DNA of 7,675 bases from an uncultured Lachnospiraceae bacterium (GCA_946533525.1 CAMNBW010000067.1:1-7675), one strand, 5' to 3'; counted from the first letter of the stretch, positions 1-7,339 are shown. Translations and numbers: made by a program. Notes: a model not told the origin generated them from the sequence alone.

Positions 1-5
1 TTACG

Positions 6-887
6 TTAATCGCAGTGAGCGCCCTTGTGGGTATCGCCTTCTTCGAGGGCCAGCATAGCCCTTCCTTCGTCAGTCTTATAGAGGGCCATCCTCTTCATCG
101 CCTGGTCAAAATCTACCTTAAAGCCGTCAAACTCAGGTCCGTCCACACAGGCAAACTTGACCTCGCCTCCTACCATGAGCCTGCAGGCTCCGCACATTCC
201 CGTTCCGTCCACCATTATGGGGTTCATGGAAACTATTGTCGGTATACCCAGCTCCTTTGTCAGCTTGCAGACAAATTTCATCATTATCATGGGACCTATA
301 GCCACGCATATATCGTATTTCTTACCCTGATTTTCAACCAGATCCTTTAATACGTCGGTTCCCATGCCCTTACGGATGTACGACCCGTCGTCAGTCGTGA
401 TGAATACGTGCTCCTTGCCGGCTATATCGTACATTTCCTGCTCATATATCAGGGTGTCCTTATTTTTGGTACCTATAATAACGTCGCATTCCAGACCGTG
501 CTCGAAGAACCATTTTACCTGAGGATAGACCGGCGCAGTTCCGAGACCTCCGGCCACGAAAACGTACTTCTTTTTCTTAAGCTCCTCAATGTCCTCGCTT
601 ACAAATTCAGAGGGCTGTCCCAGAGGACCCGTCACGTCCATGAAGCTGTCCCCGGTCTTAAGAGAGGCCATTTTCACAGTGGCGACCCCCAGTACCTGAA
701 AGACCACGGTTATGGTCCCTTCTTCCCTGTCAAAATCGGCTATGGTCAGGGGGATACGCTCACCGGTCTCGTCCTGACGGACGATGAGAAACTGTCCCGG
801 CTGGCAGGAAGCCGCCACCCTGGGCGCTTCAATGACCATGCGATAAATTTTTTCCACTAATTTTTCCGCTTTTCTGATCTTAAACAT
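6..887 (-). CDS. nfnA: NADH-dependent ferredoxin:NADP+ oxidoreductase small subunit (NfnA-type flavoprotein)
   Basis: Complete 293-aa cytoplasmic flavoprotein of the PyrK / sulfide dehydrogenase / NfnA family. In the family it binds FAD, NAD(H) and one [2Fe-2S] cluster. With NfnB it couples NADH and reduced ferredoxin oxidation to NADP+ reduction by flavin-based electron bifurcation. The N-terminal flavodoxin-reductase barrel carries R44-x-PLT, the usual FAD motif. The Rossmann-like half has VAGGLGTAPVYP at 111-122 for the nucleotide. The cluster motif is D227-x4-C232-x2-C235-x11-C247: three Cys plus an Asp where PyrK has a fourth Cys, which is the ligand set known for Thermotoga NfnA and argues for NfnA over PyrK. 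The ATG at 887 follows AGGAGA by 8 nt. Only 5 nt of the window remain after the stop, so nfnB is expected immediately beyond the left edge. A PyrK role is less likely because no pyr gene is seen, though the downstream gene is not visible. Confidence 0.92.
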   Translation of the reverse strand: MFKIRKAEKLVEKIYRMVIEAPRVAASCQPGQFLIVRQDETGERIPLTIADFDREEGTITVVFQVLGVATVKMASLKTGDSFMDVTGPLGQPSEFVSEDIEELKKKKYVFVAGGLGTAPVYPQVKWFFEHGLECDVIIGTKNKDTLIYEQEMYDIAGKEHVFITTDDGSYIRKGMGTDVLKDLVENQGKKYDICVAIGPMIMMKFVCKLTKELGIPTIVSMNPIMVDGTGMCGACRLMVGGEVKFACVDGPEFDGFKVDFDQAMKRMALYKTDEGRAMLALEEGDTHKGAHCD

Positions 888-895
888 ACAATCTC

Positions 896-901
896 TCTCC
901 T
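896..901 (-). promoter_or_regulatory. Shine-Dalgarno of nfnA
   Basis: AGGAGA on the minus strand, 8 nt before the ATG at 887. It is the strongest ribosome binding site in the window and supports this start codon. It also suggests that nfnA is translated independently of the upstream membrane-protein gene. Confidence 0.7.
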
Positions 902-935
902 ATTTACTTTTAAGCCTCTAAAAAAAACAATAAGA

Positions 936-964
936 ATTTTAATACAATTTAATTATGATTGCAA
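936..964 (-). promoter_or_regulatory. Candidate sigma-70/SigA-type promoter for nfnA
   Basis: Minus-strand TTGCAA (964-959) and TAAAAT (941-936) are separated by exactly 17 nt. The -10 box matches 5 of 6 consensus bases and the -35 box 4 of 6. It overlaps the last codons and stop of the upstream gene and points into nfnA. A start near G928 would leave a 5' leader of about 41 nt containing the AGGAGA site. The region is AT-rich, so a chance match is possible; no start-site data support it. Read-through from the upstream operon may also contribute. Confidence 0.42.
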
Positions 965-3162
965 TAAATCCTGTACAAGTAGTATCCGCAAAACAAAACC
1001 CAGCCAACTAGCGAGATTATAAAGGACAGCTTAAAGAAAACAGGCGGTTCATATACAACCGTCACGCTGCCATCTCCTGCGGGCAGGGCAACCCTCAGCC
1101 TCCCTCCGTCGCCCTTTGAAACCTGAAGAGCCGTCCCGTCTGAAAGATATGCTTTGTAGCCTGCGTAATATATCCTCATTATATCCGCGTAAGTATCCTC
1201 CCGGGCGCTGTAGTTAAACTTCACCTCCCTGCTGTTTACGGTGTAGCCCGATATATCCGCCTCCGAAGTGTTTTCCTCCATTGCGCTGCCGCTGTAGCCT
1301 ACCGGCACATAGTCCTTGTAATTCCCCTCCTGTACGCTTGCCCCGAAGGCATCAGTATAGTTTTCGTCGGCCTTCAGGTCGGAATCATAGGTAAAGATGC
1401 AGTAAAACACAGCCGTCACCGTAAGGGCCGTTATTATCGCCGCCCTTCTTTTATAGAAGAAACCGTAGCCAAAGAGGGCGATACAGCCGGATACGGCGAT
1501 AAAAGTCTCCCCGTACTGCCTGAACCTTGTGGGAAACTGGAACTGGCTCACAAAACGGTTTAAAAGGTCAAATTTCTGAAGGGTCTGCCATGGAAACCAG
1601 GTTATGGACATGAACATGAAGGCAAGCCCCAGAATGAGTGAAAAGGTTCCGGCCTTCTCCAGCCTGGTCTTATTTCTTTTAAAGACCGCAAAATAAAGCC
1701 CCATTCCCAAAAGGATAAAGCCCGCGGCCCCCAGGGTCAGGGAGCACTCGTTAAAGATGCCGAGGCTCACCTTATTTGAAGAATGGGCTCCCTTCCCCGC
1801 AAAGAGCATGAAAAGCTGGGCGGGAAAGACCGCCGACTCCGAAAAATCCATTGTCCCCAGGGTCGAGGACAGAGCCAGATCAGAATATCTGTAGTGGTAT
1901 AAAAAGGGCAGGATGAAGCCCATATTTAAGACCGCCGACCAAAGACCCGCGTAAATAAGGGGAAGAAGCCGTCTATTTCTTATGAAGTTCGGGGCAAAGC
2001 ATATGACTGTCAGGGCTATCAGGCAGACCGCAAAGACAGAGCTTATGATATGGGAATTGATCATTCCCGTCATGGCTATGACCAGATAATACCACTTATT
2101 TTTATCTCCGACAGTCACTTCATAAAGCCCTAAAAGGAGGATCGGCAAAAAGACCAGGGCGAGTATCTCCCCTATTGCGTTTCGATAGGCGATCAGCTCT
2201 ATCCTGTAGGGAAGCAGGGTATAGAGCACCATGAAGAGCAGGGCAAAATCCCTTCTTGAGCTTATCCTCTTAGCCGCATAATAGGAGGCGGCCATCGTGG
2301 AGATATTTATTATAATCATAAAATATTTCCAGGCCACGGCAAGGGATACCCCGGCCACTCTTAAAAGGGCCGGAATATAGAGAAAGGTCTCGGGGTACAT
2401 TGCCGCGAGGTACCCCCGATATTTATTCTGGATAAAATATATATAGGCGGGGAACTGTCCCGCAAAGAGCTCGTTTTTAAGGTTTTCGATGCGGGCAAGG
2501 TGGTACTGCATATCCCCGCCGTTTTTGGTAAAGCTCCAGTAATTATGATAGTTTATAAAAATTGCAAAGCCTATGACTCCAAAAACTATGAGCTTCTCCC
2601 TGTCGCTTTTTGAAGCAAAGTCGGTCCGGTAGGCCCATATGGCAAATAATATAGAAAGGAGTATCAAAAATACGGCCGCTGCTATTGTATCGGTATAGAA
2701 AACTCCGTCGGTCCTTAAATAAGCGTGCTTTAAGGTAAAGCTGCCCTCCCCGGGATATAGAAAATCCACGCTGAAGGAATACAGATCCCCGGGAGCGTTG
2801 AATTCATATTTTGTAAGAAGCTCATCCTTCGGCAGTATAAAGCTCTCTGTAACGGCTCCTTCATTATATAAGACTACTTTGGCATCCACATCCCCCTGGT
2901 GGTCTATCTCCAGGGTATACTCTCCCCCCTGCAGATGGATAGCCGGGATAGTAGCGATAACACTGTCCGCAGCGAGTCCGAGGCCTTCATCGATATTTAT
3001 GACACCCCCTGAAGAATCGAAATTTTCAGGCTTATTCTCAAAGTCAAAAAGCATGTAGTAGCGTTCATCATCCATCTGAACCTTAAGAAAGGCCCATAGC
3101 AAAACCACAGCTATGAGAAAAGCCTCAGCCAGTATATATTTTTTCAGATTTTTTTCCTTCAT
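949..3162 (-). CDS. Polytopic membrane protein, YfhO / PTPS-related GT-C-like family
   Basis: Predicted 737-aa membrane protein. After one N-terminal helix (about 9-27) comes a predicted extracytoplasmic beta-rich domain (about 35-152) and a helix at about 158-177. The multi-helix core (about 190-590) carries GGD at 215-217, H221-x-x-R224 and FPxYIY, then MYPETFLYIPALLR (255-268). This pattern matches membrane proteins annotated as 6-pyruvoyl-tetrahydropterin-synthase-related (a misleading name) and YfhO relatives, including QFPTRFRQY at 542-550. The C-terminal outer domain (about 590-707) contains YYAGYKAYLSDG, resembling the YfhO 'YYPGWKAYVDG' segment, followed by a last helix at 709-731. 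The family is linked to GT-C glycosyltransferases acting on lipid-linked sugars at the cell surface; the substrate here is unknown. The start is set by the Shine-Dalgarno AAGGGGA five nt upstream, 13 nt after the preceding stop. An in-frame extension to 3237 would overlap the upstream gene by 62 nt and has no comparable support. Confidence 0.8.
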   Translation of the reverse strand: MKEKNLKKYILAEAFLIAVVLLWAFLKVQMDDERYYMLFDFENKPENFDSSGGVINIDEGLGLAADSVIATIPAIHLQGGEYTLEIDHQGDVDAKVVLYNEGAVTESFILPKDELLTKYEFNAPGDLYSFSVDFLYPGEGSFTLKHAYLRTDGVFYTDTIAAAVFLILLSILFAIWAYRTDFASKSDREKLIVFGVIGFAIFINYHNYWSFTKNGGDMQYHLARIENLKNELFAGQFPAYIYFIQNKYRGYLAAMYPETFLYIPALLRVAGVSLAVAWKYFMIIINISTMAASYYAAKRISSRRDFALLFMVLYTLLPYRIELIAYRNAIGEILALVFLPILLLGLYEVTVGDKNKWYYLVIAMTGMINSHIISSVFAVCLIALTVICFAPNFIRNRRLLPLIYAGLWSAVLNMGFILPFLYHYRYSDLALSSTLGTMDFSESAVFPAQLFMLFAGKGAHSSNKVSLGIFNECSLTLGAAGFILLGMGLYFAVFKRNKTRLEKAGTFSLILGLAFMFMSITWFPWQTLQKFDLLNRFVSQFQFPTRFRQYGETFIAVSGCIALFGYGFFYKRRAAIITALTVTAVFYCIFTYDSDLKADENYTDAFGASVQEGNYKDYVPVGYSGSAMEENTSEADISGYTVNSREVKFNYSAREDTYADIMRIYYAGYKAYLSDGTALQVSKGDGGRLRVALPAGDGSVTVVYEPPVFFKLSFIISLVGWVLFCGYYLYRIYCNHN

Positions 3163-3167
3163 TCCTG

Positions 3168-3174
3168 TCCCCTT
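3168..3174 (-). promoter_or_regulatory. Shine-Dalgarno deciding the start of the YfhO-like gene
   Basis: Minus-strand AAGGGGA, 5 nt before the ATG at 3162 and directly after a tandem TAG-TAA stop whose TAG ends the upstream gene. It favours the 737-aa form over the 762-aa extension. Confidence 0.65.
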
Positions 3175-3175
3175 A

Positions 3176-4660
3176 CTACTTAAATATGAGCAGTATTTTA
3201 TCATCATTAAGATAAAGCTGATACAAACTGTTATCAATATCGGGAGTCCCGGTTGATATCAGCTCCTCATCCTCTGGCTTCATGTCATCACATACGAGGT
3301 TCACCTGCAGATAGTGATATAAAAAGGCAGTTCCTATCCAGTTTTCACCATAGAGATAGGTCTGGACAATATTTGCCAGCTGGGGATATTTTTCACACAT
3401 GAGCTTTAATTGTCTGGAGCGGGGCATCCTGCCGGAAACACTTATCCTGGTACACTTCTCCTGAACATCAATCCTTTCAATATCCCTGGCGATATTTTCC
3501 GTAACATAGGTCTCGTAGACCTTCTGGCTCTTAAGGGCATTTCCGTAAGTATAGGAATATGAAAAGGCAAAGAGCAGGCAGATAACTGAGGTTATTATTA
3601 TGGCTCTTCTAAGCCTCCCTTCGGAAAAGACCGCCAGAGCCCCGGTGAACATAAGCGGGACACTTACAGCAATCAGCATGTGTTCCGAGATCCTGGCGGA
3701 ATTAAGGACCATCAGGGGGGCAAGGCCGGCAGCACCCAGGATAAATGGCAGGAATATGACATATAAAGTCACTGCTTTCCTCCTGGCCGCGTTCTCCCTT
3801 TCAAGCGTTCTCCAAACCTTTAAAGCTCCGCCTGAAAGCAGCATAATGAAAAGGACGACTGCAATAATAAGCACAGTTACAGGTATTCCCTCATAATATA
3901 TTGCAAAAAGGATATATATATCTTTAAGCACCCGGCTTATGGTCTCAAAGGAAAGTCCTATACTGGAGGCCTCCGCCCTCCAGCCTAGATCATCCACAAA
4001 GGCCGGAGCTATCACAGCCACGTAAAAAATAAGTGACAGGGCCAGGGCTGCTATAGAGGATATGCACATCCGTACAACCTTTTTCCCTTTCAGGAGCCTG
4101 AAAAATATATCAGCAAATATCAGGGCAAGGAAGATACCAGTTGAGGGCTGAAACAGGCACAAAACCGCAAGAGACACCAATGCTCTGACAGCCAGGTCTG
4201 CCACAAAGGCCAGCTCCGGAAGTGAAAAGACAAATAAGCACAAGGCCATTGATAAAACTATGGATATACAGTCATATTTATAGGAAAGATCAGAAAGCAG
4301 AAAAGGATTTGCCAGCAGGGCGCAGCCCCCGATAAGAGGAAAGGCCGAGGCTTCAAACTCCAGGATATGCTCCCGAAAATAGAGGGTCATGCACCAGGAC
4401 AAAAGGACGACAGAAAGAATAAGCGGCAGAGGGGAAATATCCGTCGCAGGCCGTCCGAAGGTCAGAAATCTAATAAGAAGCTCTGTAAGGGGTCTTCCGT
4501 CCCCGTTCCATCCCGTGGCTCCCTTAAGGGCACGGCTCAGATCGTCATTGTAGTAACGGTCTGCCATAGCTATGGGCAGAACGTAAAGGGTATAGAGCAA
4601 GGTAAGCGACAGAAAAAACTTACGCTCTTTAAGAGAAAAACGAAAGAAGGATAAAGTCAT
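3176..4660 (-). CDS. GtrII-like glucosyltransferase-family membrane protein
   Basis: 494-aa polytopic protein with about ten predicted membrane segments (roughly 15-32, 76-96, 106-123, 132-150, 156-187, 197-220, 245-275, 297-318, 325-345, 352-370). A soluble C-terminal tail of about 120 residues follows. The first outer loop holds RYYNDDLSRALKG with D39-D40, then GWNGDGRPLTELL (50-62). An aspartate pair after the first helix followed by a GRP segment is typical of the Glucos_trans_II (Shigella GtrII-like) family, which transfers glucose from a polyprenyl-phosphate donor to surface polysaccharide. Donor and acceptor here are unknown. The start ATG overlaps the stop of the beta-helix gene as ATGA, implying translational coupling; no strong independent Shine-Dalgarno is nearby beyond GAAGAG abutting the ATG. 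The gene ends in a tandem TAG-TAA, 13 nt before the YfhO-like gene. Family call is by motif and topology, not alignment. Confidence 0.78.
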   Translation of the reverse strand: MTLSFFRFSLKERKFFLSLTLLYTLYVLPIAMADRYYNDDLSRALKGATGWNGDGRPLTELLIRFLTFGRPATDISPLPLILSVVLLSWCMTLYFREHILEFEASAFPLIGGCALLANPFLLSDLSYKYDCISIVLSMALCLFVFSLPELAFVADLAVRALVSLAVLCLFQPSTGIFLALIFADIFFRLLKGKKVVRMCISSIAALALSLIFYVAVIAPAFVDDLGWRAEASSIGLSFETISRVLKDIYILFAIYYEGIPVTVLIIAVVLFIMLLSGGALKVWRTLERENAARRKAVTLYVIFLPFILGAAGLAPLMVLNSARISEHMLIAVSVPLMFTGALAVFSEGRLRRAIIITSVICLLFAFSYSYTYGNALKSQKVYETYVTENIARDIERIDVQEKCTRISVSGRMPRSRQLKLMCEKYPQLANIVQTYLYGENWIGTAFLYHYLQVNLVCDDMKPEDEELISTGTPDIDNSLYQLYLNDDKILLIFK

Positions 4661-5328
4661 CTCTTCGCAACTACCTCGCCTCCATCCTTCCAGATAGAAT
4701 TCTCCGGCACCACCCCGCGGACGCAGGAGGTGGGATATACGTTAGTGTTCCTCCCGACTACGGTTCCGGGATTTAAGACGCTGTTGCAGCCTATTTCAAC
4801 ATGATCCCCAAGGGCAGCCCCGAATTTCTTAAGACCGGTCTCAATGCTCTCCCCTGTTTCGAAATCCTTCACCACTACCGGAAGCTTATCCGCCTTGACA
4901 TTTGAGGTAATTGAGCCCGCTCCCATATGTGAATAAAAGCCAAGGATGGAATCACCCACGTAATTATAGTGGGGCACCTGTACATGATTAAAAAGTATGA
5001 CATTCTTAAGCTCCGTGGAATTACCTACCACGCAGTTATCTCCCACAAGAGCCTTACCCCTTATAAACGCCCCGGGTCTGACCTCGGTATCTTCCCCGAT
5101 TATACAGGGGCCGGCTATATAGCTGTTGGGATATATCTTTGCGCTCCTGGCTATCCAGATATCACCATCTCTTTTTTCATATCTTGAAGGATCAAGCCCT
5201 TCTCCAAGTGAAAGGATAAGATCCCCTATTCCCGCCAGCGCCTCCCAGGGATAGCTAAAGCCCTTAAGATAGGCTCCCGCCAGGGTCTCATCCAGCTTGA
5301 ACAGCTTTGATATCAATGTCTTTTCCAT
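4657..5328 (-). CDS. Stand-alone left-handed beta-helix acyltransferase, GlmU C-terminal-like
   Basis: 223-aa protein. After an N-terminal, partly helical region of about 55 residues, hexapeptide repeats of a left-handed beta-helix run from about residue 56 to 205 (IARSAKIYPNSYIAGPCIIG and similar). It matches the acetyltransferase half of GlmU: VRPG with R84, VGNSTELK with K108, PHYNYVGD with H120 and Y123, and GAGSITSN ending at N143. By eye these align with E. coli GlmU R333, K351, catalytic H363, Y366 and N377. The N-terminal Rossmann uridyltransferase domain of GlmU is absent, so automatic names such as UDP-GlcNAc pyrophosphorylase would be wrong. Acetyl-CoA-dependent acylation of an amino-sugar or sugar phosphate is inferred. 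The ATG is favoured by GAGGAA just upstream, 25 nt after the topB stop; a TTG at 5349 is possible but less likely. Its stop overlaps the next start by 4 nt. Confidence 0.82.
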   Translation of the reverse strand: MEKTLISKLFKLDETLAGAYLKGFSYPWEALAGIGDLILSLGEGLDPSRYEKRDGDIWIARSAKIYPNSYIAGPCIIGEDTEVRPGAFIRGKALVGDNCVVGNSTELKNVILFNHVQVPHYNYVGDSILGFYSHMGAGSITSNVKADKLPVVVKDFETGESIETGLKKFGAALGDHVEIGCNSVLNPGTVVGRNTNVYPTSCVRGVVPENSIWKDGGEVVAKR

Positions 5329-5331
5329 ATA

Positions 5332-5337
5332 TTCCTC
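5332..5337 (-). promoter_or_regulatory. Shine-Dalgarno deciding the start of the beta-helix gene
   Basis: Minus-strand GAGGAA, with the GAGG core 5 nt before the ATG at 5328. The alternative TTG at 5349 lies only 4 nt after the topB stop codon and has no purine-rich site at proper spacing, so the ATG is preferred. Confidence 0.6.
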
Positions 5338-5353
5338 TTTCGTCTGCAAAAAG

Positions 5354-7333
5354 TCACAATTTACTGATTTTGCTTTTTATCTGGGCGGTAAGATCGTTGC
5401 CCCTTATATTTTCAATATATCTGCTCACATACCGTTCCAGTGTGGCCTTATATTCCTCCGGGGCTATTTCCCCCGACTCCACACCGGCAAGGCCCTTTTC
5501 CCAGCTGGCTGTCATCTCAGGATTTAACATCGAGGGCATCGTCAGAAATACCACCTCATAGACCATCTCCCCGAAGGCCTTGGGCGTCAGTATCTGGGTC
5601 TTTTTATTCAGCGCAAGATAGCCGATACGCACAAGCTTTTCTATTATCCCGGCTCTTGTGGCACTGGTTCCTATCCCCGAGCCCGTTATCTGGGAGCGCA
5701 GCTCCTCATCCTCAATGAGGTTTCCGGCATTCTCCATGGCAAGTATCATGGAGCCGGAGGTATAGCGCTTAGGAGGAGCAGTCTTTCCTGTCTTCAGCTC
5801 AAAGCCCTCACTCTTAACAGGATTTCCTTTTTTTAACTCCCTGCTAAGAGACAGCAGGGCTTCGGGGTCAGTATTTAATTCCTCTTCCCCGGTTTCCGAA
5901 CTGTCGTTTTTCTTCTTCTTTTTTTCCGGTATCCCGGCTATTTTTAAATATCCCGGCTCCTTAAGCAGCTTAGCCGTGGTATGAAAGCTCTCATCCCCCA
6001 CACGTGTGACTATGATGAGCTTTGTATACTCAGCCGGGGGATAAAAGATGCTTAAAAAACGCCGGACTATCAGCTCATAAACTCTCGCTGAGAGCTCGGA
6101 GATGTGCCCCAGCTCACTTATATTACCCGTCGGTATTATAGCATAGTGGTCGGTAACCTTTTTGTCGTTGGTATACTGGGTCTTCTCCAGTCCTTTGTAC
6201 AGCCCGTCCTTAAGAACCTCAAGGGCAGCCTCTGACAGTGGTGAATATTTCGTAAGGCCCTTTATATTACTGTCTATCACCCTGGCTACCGCTGAAGTCA
6301 GCACCCTGGCATCTGTCCTGGGATAGGTCGTAAGCTTCTTTTCATAGAGCTCCTGGGCCACCTTCAGGGTTTCCTCAGGACTTATCTTAAAGCGCTTTGA
6401 ACACTCCGACTGGAGTTCCGCCAGATTAAAAAGAAGCGGTGGTTTCTTTTTCTCCTTTGTATTGCTGACTGAACCGATAAGGGCATCCTTCCCCTTCAGG
6501 GTCTCTATAAAGCTCTTCGCATCGGTATCACTCAGAAAGCCCTTTTCACCGTATAGCTTATTCGAAGCAAAAAGTGGGGAGCCTTCTGCAACCCTCCACT
6601 CCCCTAAGTACTTATATCCTCCATAGCTGAAGGTTCCTATAACCCTGTAAAAGAGGGTCTCCTTAAAATTTCGGATCTCCCTCTCGCGGCGTACTACCAT
6701 GCCTAGCACACAGGTCATGACTCTTCCGACCGCAATGGCCGCGTATTTTTTCGTTCCGGCTGCCTTATTGATGAGACCGGCATATTTGACCGAAAGCGCC
6801 CGGGAAAAATTAATTCCCATTGCGTAGTCCTCAACGCCGCGCATTATTCCTGCCTCAGAAAGTCTGTCGTACTCACGGTAGGGCTTTGCCTCCCTGATAC
6901 CGCGCTTTATTTCTTCGCTGGTAGTGGAATCTATCCAGACCCGCTTTTCAACAAGGCCGTCCCGGACCCCTCCATATCTGCGGATAAGCTCCTCTATGAC
7001 CTGTCCTTCACGCCCGGAATCCCCAGCCCACAGGCAGAGCTCCACATCCTCCCTGAAAAGGCTCTTATGTACTATCTCGTACTGTTTTTTTACGCTGCCT
7101 ATAACCTCGTACTTATATTCTCCCGGAAGAAACGGAAGGTCTTCAAGCTTCCATTTTTTGTACCTTTCATCGTATTTTTCGGGATAACACATCTCCACCA
7201 GATGTCCCACGCACCAGGTTATGATATATTCGCTGTTTTCTATCGCCCCTGAGCCATTGCCTGAAACTCCAAGTATTTTGGCATAATCCCTGGCAACAGA
7301 GGGCTTCTCGGTAATGATTAAAGTTTTACCCAT
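5354..7333 (-). CDS. topB: DNA topoisomerase III (type IA)
   Basis: Complete 659-aa type IA topoisomerase, which passes strands through a transient 5'-phosphotyrosine break and in this family mainly decatenates and unlinks single-stranded DNA. The Toprim domain shows ITEKPSVAR with E9 and AGDSGREGQ with D105; the second acidic position is G107, as in the DAG form of Bacillus TopB. The catalytic tyrosine is Y337 in LTTYPRTDAR. Other family marks are HYAIIPT (396-402), PPKRYTSG (520-527) and GIGTSATR (553-560). GRVMTCVL (203-210) replaces the common GRVQTPTL, and the central segment MRGVEDYAMGINFSRAL is unlike classical TopB. A lysine-rich acidic linker lies at about 470-490, encoded partly by seven consecutive A. 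There are no C-terminal zinc-ribbon cysteines, as expected for topoisomerase III rather than I. The start lies 6 nt after the asd stop without a clear Shine-Dalgarno, suggesting translational coupling. The asd neighbour favours a core chromosomal copy over a plasmid or conjugative-element copy. Confidence 0.95.
   Translation of the reverse strand: MGKTLIITEKPSVARDYAKILGVSGNGSGAIENSEYIITWCVGHLVEMCYPEKYDERYKKWKLEDLPFLPGEYKYEVIGSVKKQYEIVHKSLFREDVELCLWAGDSGREGQVIEELIRRYGGVRDGLVEKRVWIDSTTSEEIKRGIREAKPYREYDRLSEAGIMRGVEDYAMGINFSRALSVKYAGLINKAAGTKKYAAIAVGRVMTCVLGMVVRREREIRNFKETLFYRVIGTFSYGGYKYLGEWRVAEGSPLFASNKLYGEKGFLSDTDAKSFIETLKGKDALIGSVSNTKEKKKPPLLFNLAELQSECSKRFKISPEETLKVAQELYEKKLTTYPRTDARVLTSAVARVIDSNIKGLTKYSPLSEAALEVLKDGLYKGLEKTQYTNDKKVTDHYAIIPTGNISELGHISELSARVYELIVRRFLSIFYPPAEYTKLIIVTRVGDESFHTTAKLLKEPGYLKIAGIPEKKKKKNDSSETGEEELNTDPEALLSLSRELKKGNPVKSEGFELKTGKTAPPKRYTSGSMILAMENAGNLIEDEELRSQITGSGIGTSATRAGIIEKLVRIGYLALNKKTQILTPKAFGEMVYEVVFLTMPSMLNPEMTASWEKGLAGVESGEIAPEEYKATLERYVSRYIENIRGNDLTAQIKSKISKL
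5918..5924 (-). other. Slippery heptamer A_AAA_AAG in topB
   Basis: The minus strand reads GAA-AAA-AAG at codons 470-472 of topB, so the heptamer lies in the register used by dnaX-type -1 frameshifting. A -1 shift would add 16 residues and stop at TGA 5868-5870, giving a product of about 488 aa. I see neither a well-placed upstream Shine-Dalgarno-like stimulator nor a strong downstream hairpin, so functional use is uncertain. Confidence 0.3.
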
Positions 7334-7339
7334 TAATTA

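Noticed and set aside
408..860. 150-codon plus-strand open frame opposite nfnA
   Set aside because: It is the antisense shadow of a gene with strong family motifs; no recognisable protein features or separate ribosome binding site. The other plus-strand open frames in the window were dropped for the same reason.
920..927. T8 run as an intrinsic terminator after the YfhO-like gene
   Set aside because: The bases before it are AT-rich with no GC stem, so a normal terminator hairpin cannot be drawn.
3163..3237. In-frame N-terminal extension of the YfhO-like protein by 25 residues
   Set aside because: It overlaps the upstream gene by 62 nt, adds a second hydrophobic stretch unlike the family, and the internal ATG at 3162 has AAGGGGA at good spacing.
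3963..3983. Inverted repeat CTGGAG/CTCCAG with an overlapping GGAGGCCTCC palindrome
   Set aside because: It lies inside the GtrII-like coding region, has no T tract and is short enough to be chance in codon-constrained sequence.
5329..5349. TTG start adding seven residues to the beta-helix protein
   Set aside because: It lies only 4 nt from the topB stop with no purine-rich site; its added codons contain the GAGGAA that serves the ATG at 5328.
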